This document shows, in pieces, positions 17,655 to 26,060 of a stretch of DNA of 51,387 nt. Every line of letters begins with the position of its first letter. Position 1 is the stretch's first letter. The position numbers and the translations under genes were made by a program. This DNA comes from Cryomorphaceae bacterium (GTDB lineage Bacteria > Bacteroidota > Bacteroidia > Flavobacteriales > Schleiferiaceae). The notes below the pieces were generated by a model, which saw only the letters and a list, made by a program, of their open reading frames with translations, was not told where the DNA came from and searched no databases. Where the stretch lies: positions 1 through 51,387 of the forward strand of contig JAJTFK010000013.1 of the NCBI GenBank assembly GCA_021298655.1, in the 5' to 3' direction.

Positions 17655-18665
17655 ATGAAGGCCTCCCTTGACCCCTATTTCGATGCGTTTTTGGATCCCG
17701 ATGCTTTGGCGATTCGCTACGCGGAACTGGCCCCATCGCTCCACCGAACGCCGGTGCTGCGTTCCGCCAGTTTGGACGCTTGGGCCGGAGCCGCGCTGCA
17801 TTTGAAGTGCGAGAATTTCCAGCGGTCTGGGGCGTTCAAGATGCGGGGCGTGTCCAATGCGTTGCGGGAGCTGGCGAGTCACGGGCTCCCGGCGGGCGGG
17901 GTCTGCACCCACTCATCCGGGAACCACGGCCAAGCCCTGGCCTGGGCCTCGGGTGGGCTGGGGATTCCCTGCACGGTGGTGATGCCGAGCAACGCGCCGC
18001 AGTTTAAAAAGGATGCGGTTCGCGCGGCCGGCGGGCGTATTGTGGAGTGTAGGCCGACGCTGGCCGCGCGCATCGAGGCGGTTGCCGAGGTGGTCCGGGC
18101 CACGGGCGCGGTGGAAATCCATCCGTCGAACCAGGCGCCGGTGATTTTGGGCCAGGGCTCGGCCGCGTGGGAGCTGCTCGAAGACTGCGCCGCCCGGGGC
18201 ATCGCCTTGGACTGGGTGGGCGTTCCGGTGGGCGGAGGCGGCTTGTTGGCCGGAACGGGCTTCGCGGTGGCCCGCTGGAATCAGCGGCACGGAACCCGCG
18301 TGCGCGTGTTCGCCGGCGAACCGTCCGGCGCGGACGACGCGGCACGCAGCCTCGCTTCGGGCCAAATTGAGCACAACGACAACCCCCAAACGGTCTGCGA
18401 CGGCATGCGCACCGAACTGGGCGACGTGAATTTTCCCGTCATCCGCGAAACGGTCACCGCGATTTACCCCGTCGACGATTCCGAGATTTTGGTCGCCCAG
18501 CGCCTGATTGCGGACCGCGTCAAAATCATCGTGGAAACCAACTGCGCGCCGCCCGTAGCCGCGGTGGCCAAGCATCTTTCGGTGTTTTCCGGACAGCAGG
18601 TAGGCGTCGTCCTTAGCGGCGGAAACCTAGACCTGAGCGCGCATGCTTGGGGTCCGGCGAATTAG
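17655..18665 (+). CDS. Threonine/serine dehydratase (PLP fold type II)
   Basis: 336 residues. The PLP lysine lies in SGAFKMRG; phosphate binding is by SSGNHGQA and GGGGLLAG, and the C-terminal SGGN is kept. It deaminates threonine or serine to 2-oxobutyrate or pyruvate; a serine racemase activity is also possible in this branch. There is no C-terminal ACT domain, so it is the short, catabolic type rather than the isoleucine-inhibited biosynthetic enzyme. A GAACTTTG box (17642-17649) lies five bases ahead of the ATG. It is preceded by the candidate small RNA on the same strand. Confidence 0.9.
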   Translation: MKASLDPYFDAFLDPDALAIRYAELAPSLHRTPVLRSASLDAWAGAALHLKCENFQRSGAFKMRGVSNALRELASHGLPAGGVCTHSSGNHGQALAWASGGLGIPCTVVMPSNAPQFKKDAVRAAGGRIVECRPTLAARIEAVAEVVRATGAVEIHPSNQAPVILGQGSAAWELLEDCAARGIALDWVGVPVGGGGLLAGTGFAVARWNQRHGTRVRVFAGEPSGADDAARSLASGQIEHNDNPQTVCDGMRTELGDVNFPVIRETVTAIYPVDDSEILVAQRLIADRVKIIVETNCAPPVAAVAKHLSVFSGQQVGVVLSGGNLDLSAHAWGPAN

Positions 18666-18734
18666 GAAGCATTTAACTCCGTTTAACCTCGGATAGCCGG
18701 CAGGGGCCTGTTCCGCCCCGCGCAGCGCAGCGAT

Positions 18735-18742
18735 TACCTTTG
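18735..18742 (+). promoter_or_regulatory. -7 element of the rid-ileS unit
   Basis: TACCTTTG, a full match to TAnnTTTG, ends five bases before the ATG at 18748. The -33 element is unclear. Confidence 0.5.
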
Positions 18743-18747
18743 CGGCT

Positions 18748-19170
18748 ATGTCTGCTGAATCGAATACGCCCCAGCCCGTGGGAAGCTACCCCGCGACGCG
18801 CCGTGTGGGCAATCTGCTGTTTATTTCCGGAATGGGCCCGCGCTTGCCCAAGAGTCCTGCGGCGGCCAGCTCCGTGCCGGGATTGCGCCTGGACGCCAAC
18901 GGGAACTATTTGGAATTCAGCTTCGAAGACCAAGTTCACAGCGTGATGGCCAACGTGAAGTCCGCCCTCGAAGAGGCCGGTGGCCGCTGGGACCAACTGG
19001 TCGACATCACCGTCTTTTTGACGGACATGAAGCGGGATTTTGCCGCCTTCAACCGCATCTACGCCGAGTATTTTGCCGACGTTGACCCCAAACCCTGCCG
19101 CACTACGGTTCAGGTTACGGCGCTTCCGACCCCCATCGCGGTGGAGCTTAAATGCATTGCCGCGCTATGA
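18748..19170 (+). CDS. Rid family protein, probable 2-aminomuconate deaminase
   Basis: 140 residues. It has the Rid fold and the conserved Arg (CRTTVQV) that binds the substrate carboxylate. Its features GSYPATRRVGNLLFISGMGP and DITVFLTDMKRDFAAFNRIY resemble the 2-aminomuconate deaminases (NbaF/AmnD group) more than housekeeping RidA. That would place it two steps after ACMSD in the same kynurenine route, although the genes are 14 kb apart here. A general enamine/imine deaminase remains possible. Its stop overlaps the ileS start (ATGA). Confidence 0.82.
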   Translation: MSAESNTPQPVGSYPATRRVGNLLFISGMGPRLPKSPAAASSVPGLRLDANGNYLEFSFEDQVHSVMANVKSALEEAGGRWDQLVDITVFLTDMKRDFAAFNRIYAEYFADVDPKPCRTTVQVTALPTPIAVELKCIAAL

Positions 19171-19415
19171 GTGCGCACTTTACCGAACGCGGACCGCTGA
19201 ATTTGCCGGAAATCCAGCGCGAAGTCCTGGACTACTGGAAGGCCGAAGACGTTTTTAAGCAATCGCTGCGCGACGGAGCCCCCTCGTTTGTGTTTTACGA
19301 GGGTCCGCCCTCGGCCAACGGAATGCCCGGCATCCACCACGTAATGGGCCGCGCCATTAAGGACCTTTTTTGCCGGTACAAGACCCAAAAAGGCTTCCGC
19401 GTCGAGAAGCCGTGA
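19167..19415 (+). CDS. ileS: Isoleucyl-tRNA synthetase, N-terminal fragment (gene broken)
   Basis: 82 residues: start MSAHFTERGPLNLPEIQREV, the class I signature region GPPSANGMPGIHHVMGR (HIGH-like), then FCRYKTQKGFRVEKP and TGA. In intact enzymes the sequence after KGFRV continues with a conserved GWDTHGLP segment and about 40 more residues; here these are gone and the frame changes. The start overlaps the rid stop. This fragment alone cannot be a working synthetase. See the downstream fragment for the rest. Confidence 0.85.
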   Translation: MSAHFTERGPLNLPEIQREVLDYWKAEDVFKQSLRDGAPSFVFYEGPPSANGMPGIHHVMGRAIKDLFCRYKTQKGFRVEKP

Positions 19416-22378
19416 TGCGCTACACCGACGTGTGGAACCGCCTGACGGAGCAAATGGGCTACTGGGTGGACCAAGAAAACCCCTACGTCACCTACACGAC
19501 CAAGTACATGGAGTCGGTGTGGTGGCTTCTGGGGCAACTTCACGGCAAGGGATTGCTGTACAAGGGCTACACGATTCAGCCCTATTCGCCCAAGGCCGGA
19601 ACGGGCCTGAGTTCCCACGAGCTCAACCAGCCCGGCTGCTACCGCGACGTGACCGACACCTCCGTTACCGCACAGTTCGCGCTGGTCGCTGGCGACCAAA
19701 GCCGTGCGCTTTTTGGCGACCGTGCCGTGCACATCTTGGCCTGGACCACCACGCCCTGGACGCTGCCGTCGAACACGGCCTTGACCGTGGGACCGAACAT
19801 CGAGTACAGCTTGATTGCCACAACGAACCCCTACACGGGCCTCGAGGTCAACGTTGTGCTGGCCAGCGCGCTGGTCGCCAACTACTTCAAAGCCGAAGAA
19901 GAAGGCGGAACGTGGACCCGCGTGGCCGCAGTGAAGGGTGCGGACATGGTGGGCCTGAGCTACGAACAGCTGCTGCCCTATGCCCTGCCGTACCAAGACG
20001 CCGATCGGGCGTTTCGCGTGATTCCCGGTGATTTTGTCACCACCGAAGACGGAACCGGCATTGTGCACACTGCGCCCACGTTTGGGGCCGACGACGCCCG
20101 GGTGGCTGCGGCGGCCGGAGTTCCGCCCATGCTGGTGCTGGACGCCGAGGGCAACCCCGTTCCGCTGGTGGACCTGCAGGGCCGATTTGTGGCGCAGGCC
20201 GGTCCCCTCGCGGGCAAGTACGTGAAAAACACCTACTACGACGCCGGCCAGGAGCCCAAGCTGAGCGTCGACGAAGAGATCGCCATTCAGCTCAAGACCG
20301 ACAACAAAGCCTTCAAGGTGCAGAAGTACGTGCACAGCTACCCGCATTGCTGGCGCACCGACAAGCCCGTGCTCTACTACCCGCTGGACAGCTGGTTTAT
20401 TCGGAGTACCGCGGCCAAGCAGCGCCTTCAGGAGCTGAACACCACCATCAACTGGAAGCCCGCCAGCACCGGCACCGGCCGTTTTGGCAACTGGCTTGAG
20501 AACCTGAACGACTGGAACCTCAGCCGCAGCCGCTACTGGGGCATTCCGTTGCCCATTTGGCGCAGCGAGGACGGCCGCGAAGAGGTCTGCATCAGCTCAT
20601 TGGAGCAGCTCCGCGCCGAACTCGAGCGCAGCGTGGCCGCCGGTCACATGGCGACCAACCCCTTGGCTGGGTTTACGCCCGGCGACATGTCGGATGCCAA
20701 CTACGCCGGGGTCGACCTGCACCGCCCGTTCGTGGACGATTGGGTGCTCACGGGGGCCAGCGGTCAGCCGCTTTATCGCGAAAAAGACCTGATCGACGTA
20801 TGGTTTGACTCGGGCGCCATGCCCTACGCCCAGGTGCACTACCCCTTCGAAAACAAGGAAGCCATCGACGGGCGCACCGCCTTCCCCGCCGACTTCATCG
20901 CGGAGGGCGTGGACCAGACGCGCGGATGGTTTTTTACCCTTCACGCGATCGCCGGAATGGTGTTCGATTCGGTCGCCTATAAAACCGTGGTCTCCAACGG
21001 ATTGGTCCTCGATAAGAATGGCCAAAAGATGTCCAAGCGCTTGGGCAACAGCATCGATCCCTTTGAGGCGATGGCGCAGTACGGAAGCGACGCCCTGCGC
21101 TGGTACATGCTCACCAACGCCCAACCCTGGGACAACCTCAAGTTTGACCCCGACGGCGTGACCGAAGTGCAGCGCAAGTTTTTCGGAACGCTGCACAACA
21201 CCTACGGGTTTTTTGCGCTCTACGCGAATGTCGACGGATTTGACCCCAAGGCACCGCAGGTTCCGCTTGCGGACCGAGCCGAACTGGACCGCTGGATACT
21301 GAGCCGCTTGCACAGCGTGGTCGCCGAAGTCAACGAGGCCATGGATGCCTACGAGCCAACGCGGGCGTTCCGCCCTGTGGCGGATTTTGTCGTCGACGAG
21401 CTCAGCAACTGGTACGTGCGCCTGAGCCGGCGCCGATTCTGGAAGGGTGCCATGGGCGACGACAAGCTGGCCGCATTCCAAACGCTTCACGAGTGCCTCG
21501 ACACGGTGGCCCGCTTGATGGCGCCGCTCGCGCCGTTTTACGCCGAGCAGCTGTACCGCGACCTCAACGGACCCGCGAACTCGGTGCACTGGAGCCGCTT
21601 CCCCGAGGCGAATGCCGCGCGCATCGACGCCGACCTCGAGCGCCGCATGGACTTGGCCCAGCGCATGACCAGTCTGGTCCTTAGCGTGCGCAAAAAAGAA
21701 AAGGTCCGCGTGCGCCAGCCCCTGCCCCGCATCGTGGTTCCCGTACTCAACCCAACCCAGCACCGCGACCTGGACGCCATCGAGGAGCTCCTGCTCGGCG
21801 AAGTCAACGTCAAGCACCTGGAGCGCGTGGAACCCAACTCCGGACTGTTTGTACAGCGGGCCAAACCCGACTTTAAAGCACTAGGACCGAAAGTTGGACC
21901 CCGCATGAAAAGCGTTTCAACCGCCCTCGCGGCGCTGACCGACACGCAGTTGCGCGACCTCGAGCGCGACGGCCAACTGACGCTGCAACTCGCCGACGGC
22001 CCCTACACGGTGGACCCCGGCGACGTGCTCGTGGTAACCGACGACATTCCGGGCATGGCCGTGGCCAGCGAGCGCGGAACCTTGCTCGCCGTCGACCTGC
22101 AGCTCAGCGCCGAACTGCTGGAAGAAGGCTTGGCTCGCGAGGCCGTAAACCGAATTCAAAACCTGCGCAAAGACAGCGGATTGGAGATCACCGACCGCAT
22201 CCAACTCTGGATTTCGGGAGCAAGCGAGGCCCTTAAGGCCGTGGCGGCCCACCGCGACTACGTAGCAGCCGAAACCCTGGTGGCGGCGTGGGGCGAAGGT
22301 TCCGCGCCGGGCGATGCCCACCGGGTCGATACCGACCTCGAGGGCCTGAGCGTAACCCTTTCGTTAAAAAAAGCCTAA
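19415..22378 (+). CDS. ileS: Isoleucyl-tRNA synthetase, main fragment (gene broken)
   Basis: 987 residues in a different frame from the N-terminal fragment. It resumes at MRYTDVWNRLTEQMGYWVD, with homologous sequence a few codons earlier (REAV). It includes the editing domain, a KMSKR signature (21026-21040), the anticodon-binding domain and a full C-terminus (ending TLSLKKA). Together the two parts lack about 41-42 residues including GWDTHGLP. Loss of about 124 bp (a number giving remainder 1 on division by 3) explains both the gap and the frame. ileS is normally essential, so a sequence/assembly error or a second copy elsewhere is likely; a true lesion is less so. Confidence 0.9.
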   Translation: MRYTDVWNRLTEQMGYWVDQENPYVTYTTKYMESVWWLLGQLHGKGLLYKGYTIQPYSPKAGTGLSSHELNQPGCYRDVTDTSVTAQFALVAGDQSRALFGDRAVHILAWTTTPWTLPSNTALTVGPNIEYSLIATTNPYTGLEVNVVLASALVANYFKAEEEGGTWTRVAAVKGADMVGLSYEQLLPYALPYQDADRAFRVIPGDFVTTEDGTGIVHTAPTFGADDARVAAAAGVPPMLVLDAEGNPVPLVDLQGRFVAQAGPLAGKYVKNTYYDAGQEPKLSVDEEIAIQLKTDNKAFKVQKYVHSYPHCWRTDKPVLYYPLDSWFIRSTAAKQRLQELNTTINWKPASTGTGRFGNWLENLNDWNLSRSRYWGIPLPIWRSEDGREEVCISSLEQLRAELERSVAAGHMATNPLAGFTPGDMSDANYAGVDLHRPFVDDWVLTGASGQPLYREKDLIDVWFDSGAMPYAQVHYPFENKEAIDGRTAFPADFIAEGVDQTRGWFFTLHAIAGMVFDSVAYKTVVSNGLVLDKNGQKMSKRLGNSIDPFEAMAQYGSDALRWYMLTNAQPWDNLKFDPDGVTEVQRKFFGTLHNTYGFFALYANVDGFDPKAPQVPLADRAELDRWILSRLHSVVAEVNEAMDAYEPTRAFRPVADFVVDELSNWYVRLSRRRFWKGAMGDDKLAAFQTLHECLDTVARLMAPLAPFYAEQLYRDLNGPANSVHWSRFPEANAARIDADLERRMDLAQRMTSLVLSVRKKEKVRVRQPLPRIVVPVLNPTQHRDLDAIEELLLGEVNVKHLERVEPNSGLFVQRAKPDFKALGPKVGPRMKSVSTALAALTDTQLRDLERDGQLTLQLADGPYTVDPGDVLVVTDDIPGMAVASERGTLLAVDLQLSAELLEEGLAREAVNRIQNLRKDSGLEITDRIQLWISGASEALKAVAAHRDYVAAETLVAAWGEGSAPGDAHRVDTDLEGLSVTLSLKKA

Positions 22379-22405
22379 AGGGCTTGTATGGGCGACCATA
22401 TTGTT

Positions 22406-22413
22406 TAAATTCG
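22406..22413 (+). promoter_or_regulatory. Promoter of the DksA-like/lspA unit
   Basis: TTG at 22384-22386, 19 bases, then TAAATTCG (22406-22413; one mismatch to TAnnTTTG), ending eight bases before the ATG at 22422. It lies in a locally AT-rich gap behind ileS. Confidence 0.45.
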
Positions 22414-22421
22414 GCCTTCTT

Positions 22422-22799
22422 ATGGAACCAACTGTACGCTATTCCGACGCCGAACTCGAGGAGTTTAGGACGTTAATTCAGTCAAAAATTGACAAGGCTG
22501 ATGAAGATTTGCGCATCCTTAAGGAGCAGTTTACCAACAACATGGATAACGGCACCGAGGATACCGCGCCGATGTTCAAAAGCTTCGAAGAGGGCTCCGA
22601 AACCATGAGCAAAGAGGCCAACGCCATGCTCGCGGCTCGGCAAGAAAAATTCTTGCGCGACCTCAAGGCCGCCCTGGTGCGCATCAGCAACAAAACCTAT
22701 GGGGTGTGCCGCGTCACCGGCAAGCTCATTGAAAAAGAACGCCTCAAGCTGGTTCCGCACGCGACAACCAGTATGGAAGGCAAGCTTCGCAAGCATTGA
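22422..22799 (+). CDS. DksA/TraR family protein with degenerate zinc finger
   Basis: 125 residues: a charged coiled-coil N-terminal part (ELEEFRTLIQSKIDKADEDL) and the C-terminal DksA-type globular region. The C4 zinc finger is not intact: the region reads YGVCRVTGKLIEKERLKLVP with one cysteine only. Cysteine-poor DksA-like proteins are usual in Bacteroidota. The family binds RNA polymerase in the secondary channel; that this member does so is inference. The stop overlaps the lspA TTG start, a conserved pairing. A TTG at 22401 is a less likely start because it precedes the promoter box. Confidence 0.88.
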   Translation: MEPTVRYSDAELEEFRTLIQSKIDKADEDLRILKEQFTNNMDNGTEDTAPMFKSFEEGSETMSKEANAMLAARQEKFLRDLKAALVRISNKTYGVCRVTGKLIEKERLKLVPHATTSMEGKLRKH

Positions 22800-23428
22800 A
22801 CCGACTGCGCAAGCCGTTGATGCTCGCCCTGGTGCTGATCGCCGCCGATCAGGCACTCAAAATCGCCATTAAAACCCAGTTCGCCTTGGGCGATTCGGTG
22901 GAGCTTTTGCCGTGGTTCCAGCTGCACTTCACCGAGAACCCGGGCATGGCCTTTGGCCTCAACTGGGGCGGAGCCGCCGGAAAGGTGGTCCTCAGCCTGT
23001 TCCGTATCGCGGCCATCGGCGGCATTGTGTGGTACGCGGTTCACTTGGCCAAAAAGGGCGCGCACCCCTTTGTGCTCACCACCCTCGCGCTGATTTTTGC
23101 CGGTGCCCTCGGCAACGTGCTCGACAGCTTGTTCTACGGCCTGCTGTTTGACCGCGGCCTGGTTTGGTCGCCCGAATACGAATTCTGGATGGCCTACGAC
23201 GGCGTCGCCCAGTGGGGCGGTGGCTACGCCGCTCCCCTCCTGGGCAACGTGGTTGACATGCTCTACTTCCCGCTTTGGACGGGCTACTTGCCCGAGTGGC
23301 TGCCGTTTTGGGGCGGAGATTATTTTCAGTTTTTTCGACCGATTTTTAACTTGGCCGACGCCTACGTGACCGTGGGCGTGGTCTTTTGGTACCTCGCGAG
23401 CCGCCGACCCGAATGGTGGCCCACCTAA
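22796..23428 (+). CDS. lspA: Lipoprotein signal peptidase
   Basis: 210 residues with four membrane helices. LspA cleaves prolipoproteins ahead of the lipidated cysteine in the inner membrane. The catalytic aspartates are expected in GNVVDMLYFP and in FNLADAY; FTENPGMAFG is the conserved N-terminal box. It is longer than the proteobacterial enzyme because of an insertion around WMAYDGVAQWGGGYAAP, common in Bacteroidota. It starts with TTG at 22796 inside the preceding stop (TTGA). Lipoproteins in this window (DUF4292, DUF4837, GldH) would be its substrates. Confidence 0.95.
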   Translation: MNRLRKPLMLALVLIAADQALKIAIKTQFALGDSVELLPWFQLHFTENPGMAFGLNWGGAAGKVVLSLFRIAAIGGIVWYAVHLAKKGAHPFVLTTLALIFAGALGNVLDSLFYGLLFDRGLVWSPEYEFWMAYDGVAQWGGGYAAPLLGNVVDMLYFPLWTGYLPEWLPFWGGDYFQFFRPIFNLADAYVTVGVVFWYLASRRPEWWPT

Positions 23429-23442
23429 CCCACAGCTCCCTT

Positions 23443-24825
23443 ATGCGCACCCTCTTTTGGGCATTCTGCCTTACGTCCCTTGCGGCCTCAGCCCAGTTGG
23501 CCCGACATGCTTCGCCCGCGGTGGCCGAACAACTTTACGTCCACGAACGCTACCTGGCGAGCGACGAACTCGGCGGACGCTTGCCCGGCAGCGAAGGCGG
23601 GGCCGAAGCGGCTGCCTACATTCAAAACGCGTTCCGCCAGATGGGCCTCAGTCCGCTTTTTGACGAGCGATTCACCCAAGAGGTGAAAATCCCCGATGCG
23701 GCCAAGGTTTCGTCCGCAACCAACTACATGGTGGTGGGTAAAGACAGCGTGCGCCTCACCGCGTCCTTCTGGCCGAGCACCCTGTCGAGCAACGGAACGG
23801 TCGCCGCCAAGTTGGCCTGGATTGGCTACGGACTGCCCGCCGAAGTGGCCGCGTTGCCCAAAGGGAGCATCGCCGTGCTCGTGCGCGACCTGCCCAAGGA
23901 TGCCGCCGCCAAGGCCGGCAAAGCTGGCGCGCTCGCTTTACGCGTTTCCGCCGCCCAAAGAGCCGGTGCTGCTGGGGTAATCGTCCTCGCGCCGGTCAAC
24001 GGAGCCCCGCGGCTCGACCTGCTTCGCCGCACCCGTCCCGTGGGGATTCCCGTGGTTGAGGTGCACGACGTGAAGTGGGCCAAGCGCCTGGCCAAGTCCG
24101 CCAAAAAAGGCAAAGCCGCCAACCTGGCCACCGAGATTGTTGCCCAGCAAATCACGGCCCCCAACGTCGGTGCCTGGCTGGACCGCGGCAAGCCCCGCAC
24201 CATCGTTATTGGCGCCCACTACGACCACGTTGGCCTTGGTGCCTGGGGATCGCGCAAGCCCGAGCTCGCCGGACAGGTACACAACGGCGCCGACGACAAC
24301 GCCAGCGGAACCAGCGTGCTCCTGACCTTGGCGCAGATGCTGGCCAAAGTGCCCTCGCTGGGCGACGCCAACTTGGCCTTTGTGGCCTTCACCGGCGAAG
24401 AAAGCGGGCTTCTGGGCTCCAAAGAATTCGTTGAAACCATCCCCGCGCCCCTGGGCAAGGTGACGACGATGCTCAACTTGGATATGGTGGGCCGACTCAA
24501 CCGCTCGGACTCCCTTCGCGTGTACGGCGTGCACACCGCTCCGGAATTCCAGCAAATGCTCGAAACCATTCCCGCCGACGGCTTCTACTGGGACCTTCGC
24601 AACGAAATTTTTGGCCGGTCGGACCACGCTCCCTTCATTCAAAAGGGCATTCCTGCGGTGTTCTTTTTCACCGGATTGCACGAAGACTACCACGCGCCGG
24701 GCGACGACCTCGAGAAGATTGATCTCGACGGCATGGCGGCGGTAACCGAGGCGGCGGCGGCCTTTATTCAGCTCTTGGCCAACAATGCTCCGCCCACGTT
24801 TAACCCGGAATCCTCAAAGGACTAA
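23443..24825 (+). CDS. Exported M28 family metallopeptidase with PA insertion
   Basis: 460 residues. Signal peptide MRTLFWAFCLTSLAASAQ, then an inserted PA-like domain (about 110-235) and the M28 zinc aminopeptidase core. Zinc ligands and the catalytic acid are visible in GAHYDHVG, GADDNASGTS, TGEESGLLGS, LDMVGR and SDHAPF. It probably trims peptides in the periplasm or outside. The start at 23443 is chosen for the signal peptide; it is 14 bases after lspA. The stop overlaps the gpsA start (TAATG). Confidence 0.93.
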   Translation: MRTLFWAFCLTSLAASAQLARHASPAVAEQLYVHERYLASDELGGRLPGSEGGAEAAAYIQNAFRQMGLSPLFDERFTQEVKIPDAAKVSSATNYMVVGKDSVRLTASFWPSTLSSNGTVAAKLAWIGYGLPAEVAALPKGSIAVLVRDLPKDAAAKAGKAGALALRVSAAQRAGAAGVIVLAPVNGAPRLDLLRRTRPVGIPVVEVHDVKWAKRLAKSAKKGKAANLATEIVAQQITAPNVGAWLDRGKPRTIVIGAHYDHVGLGAWGSRKPELAGQVHNGADDNASGTSVLLTLAQMLAKVPSLGDANLAFVAFTGEESGLLGSKEFVETIPAPLGKVTTMLNLDMVGRLNRSDSLRVYGVHTAPEFQQMLETIPADGFYWDLRNEIFGRSDHAPFIQKGIPAVFFFTGLHEDYHAPGDDLEKIDLDGMAAVTEAAAAFIQLLANNAPPTFNPESSKD

Positions 24826-25820
24826 TGGGTAAAAACCCGAAAATTGCGGTCCTGGGGGGCGGATCCTGGGCCACGGCCATCGTGAAAATGCTCACGCAAA
24901 ATGAGGATTTTGTGGGATGGTGGGTGCGCCGTGAGGAGGTGGCCCTGCACATACGCAAGTACCACCACAATCCGAATTACCTGTCGGAGGTAGCGCTCGA
25001 AACCGACAAGATTTACGTTGACCACGACCTGCTCAGCGTAGCCGCCCAGGCTGAGATTTTGGTGCTGGCGGTGCCATCAGCCTTTTTGGCGGAAGCCATC
25101 GAGCCCCTGCACGAGGTCCTCGCCCAAAAGTGGGTCGTGTCGGCCGTTAAGGGCATTGAGCCCAATTCCCACCAGATTATTGGCGAGTACCTTCACGACC
25201 GCATGGGCTTGGATTACAGCCGCTTCGGTGCGCTAGTGGGTCCCTGCCACGCCGAAGAGATTGCCCTCGAGCGCCTGTCCTACCTCACCGTGGCCAGCGA
25301 AAACGAAAAGCTGTCTGAAGCCGTGGCCCAAAAACTCCGCGGCCCCTTCGTCAAGGTTTCGTGCACCACCGACATTTACGGCACGGAGTACGCCGCAGTC
25401 CTCAAGAACATCTACGCCATCGCCGCGGGCATGGCCCACGGGGTCGGCTACGGCGACAACTTTCAGGCCGTGCTCGTAAGCAACGCCTTGCGCGAAATGA
25501 AGCGGGTGATTCGCGCCGTTCATCCCATCAAGCGCCAAATTATTCAAACGGAGTATTCGGGCGACCTGTTTGTAACCATGTATTCTCCCTTTAGCCGAAA
25601 CCGCCAGCTCGGCAACCTCATCGGCAAGGGCTACAGCCTTTCGGCCGCACGGTCCGAAATGAAAATGGTCGCCGAAGGCTACTACGCGGCCAAACTGATT
25701 CGCGAAGTCAAGCGCGAACGCGAGGTCAAAATGCCCATTGCGTCGGCGGTTTATAAGATCCTCTACGAGAACGCGTCTCCGAAAAAAACCCTGCGGGCAC
25801 TGGCTGAAAAGCTCAAGTAG
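24825..25820 (+). CDS. gpsA: Glycerol-3-phosphate dehydrogenase (NAD(P)+)
   Basis: 331 residues. The Rossmann glycine motif is GGGSWATA near the start; the catalytic Lys lies in SAVKGIEP, and GTEYAAVLKNIYAIAAGMAH is the conserved substrate region. It reduces dihydroxyacetone phosphate to sn-glycerol 3-phosphate for phospholipid synthesis. The start shares a base with the M28 peptidase stop. Confidence 0.96.
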   Translation: MGKNPKIAVLGGGSWATAIVKMLTQNEDFVGWWVRREEVALHIRKYHHNPNYLSEVALETDKIYVDHDLLSVAAQAEILVLAVPSAFLAEAIEPLHEVLAQKWVVSAVKGIEPNSHQIIGEYLHDRMGLDYSRFGALVGPCHAEEIALERLSYLTVASENEKLSEAVAQKLRGPFVKVSCTTDIYGTEYAAVLKNIYAIAAGMAHGVGYGDNFQAVLVSNALREMKRVIRAVHPIKRQIIQTEYSGDLFVTMYSPFSRNRQLGNLIGKGYSLSAARSEMKMVAEGYYAAKLIREVKREREVKMPIASAVYKILYENASPKKTLRALAEKLK

Positions 25821-25835
25821 CAAAGGACCGCGTCG

Positions 25836-25843
25836 TACCTTTA
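25836..25843 (+). promoter_or_regulatory. -7 element ahead of tatA
   Basis: TACCTTTA lies 19 bases upstream of the tatA ATG, leaving a short leader, unlike most boxes in this window. Confidence 0.35.
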
Positions 25844-25862
25844 CCCCTCATCTGAAGAAACT

Positions 25863-26060
25863 ATGGCATTAAGCGTATTTCTGGGCATTGTTGGCCCCTG
25901 GCAAATCGTCTTGATTGTGGCCTTGGTTATCCTGCTTTTTGGCGGACGCAAAATTCCCGAACTCATGAAGGGATTGGGCGGCGGCGTCAAGGAGTTTAAG
26001 AAAGCCATGCGCGAAGACGACGACGACAATTCAAAAGGCGACAGCAAAAAACTGTCATGA
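25863..26060 (+). CDS. tatA: Twin-arginine translocase subunit TatA/TatE
   Basis: 65 residues: one N-terminal membrane helix (GPWQIVLIVALVILLFGG), the conserved FGGRKIPELMKGLG amphipathic helix and a charged tail. It forms the pore component of the Tat pathway for folded proteins. No tatC is in the window. The stop overlaps the gatA start (ATGA). Confidence 0.95.
   Translation: MALSVFLGIVGPWQIVLIVALVILLFGGRKIPELMKGLGGGVKEFKKAMREDDDDNSKGDSKKLS

Noticed and set aside
18666-18734. GGGG/CCCC pairing between the dehydratase and rid genes
   Set aside because: Arms of four bases with a large loop are expected by chance in such GC-rich sequence.
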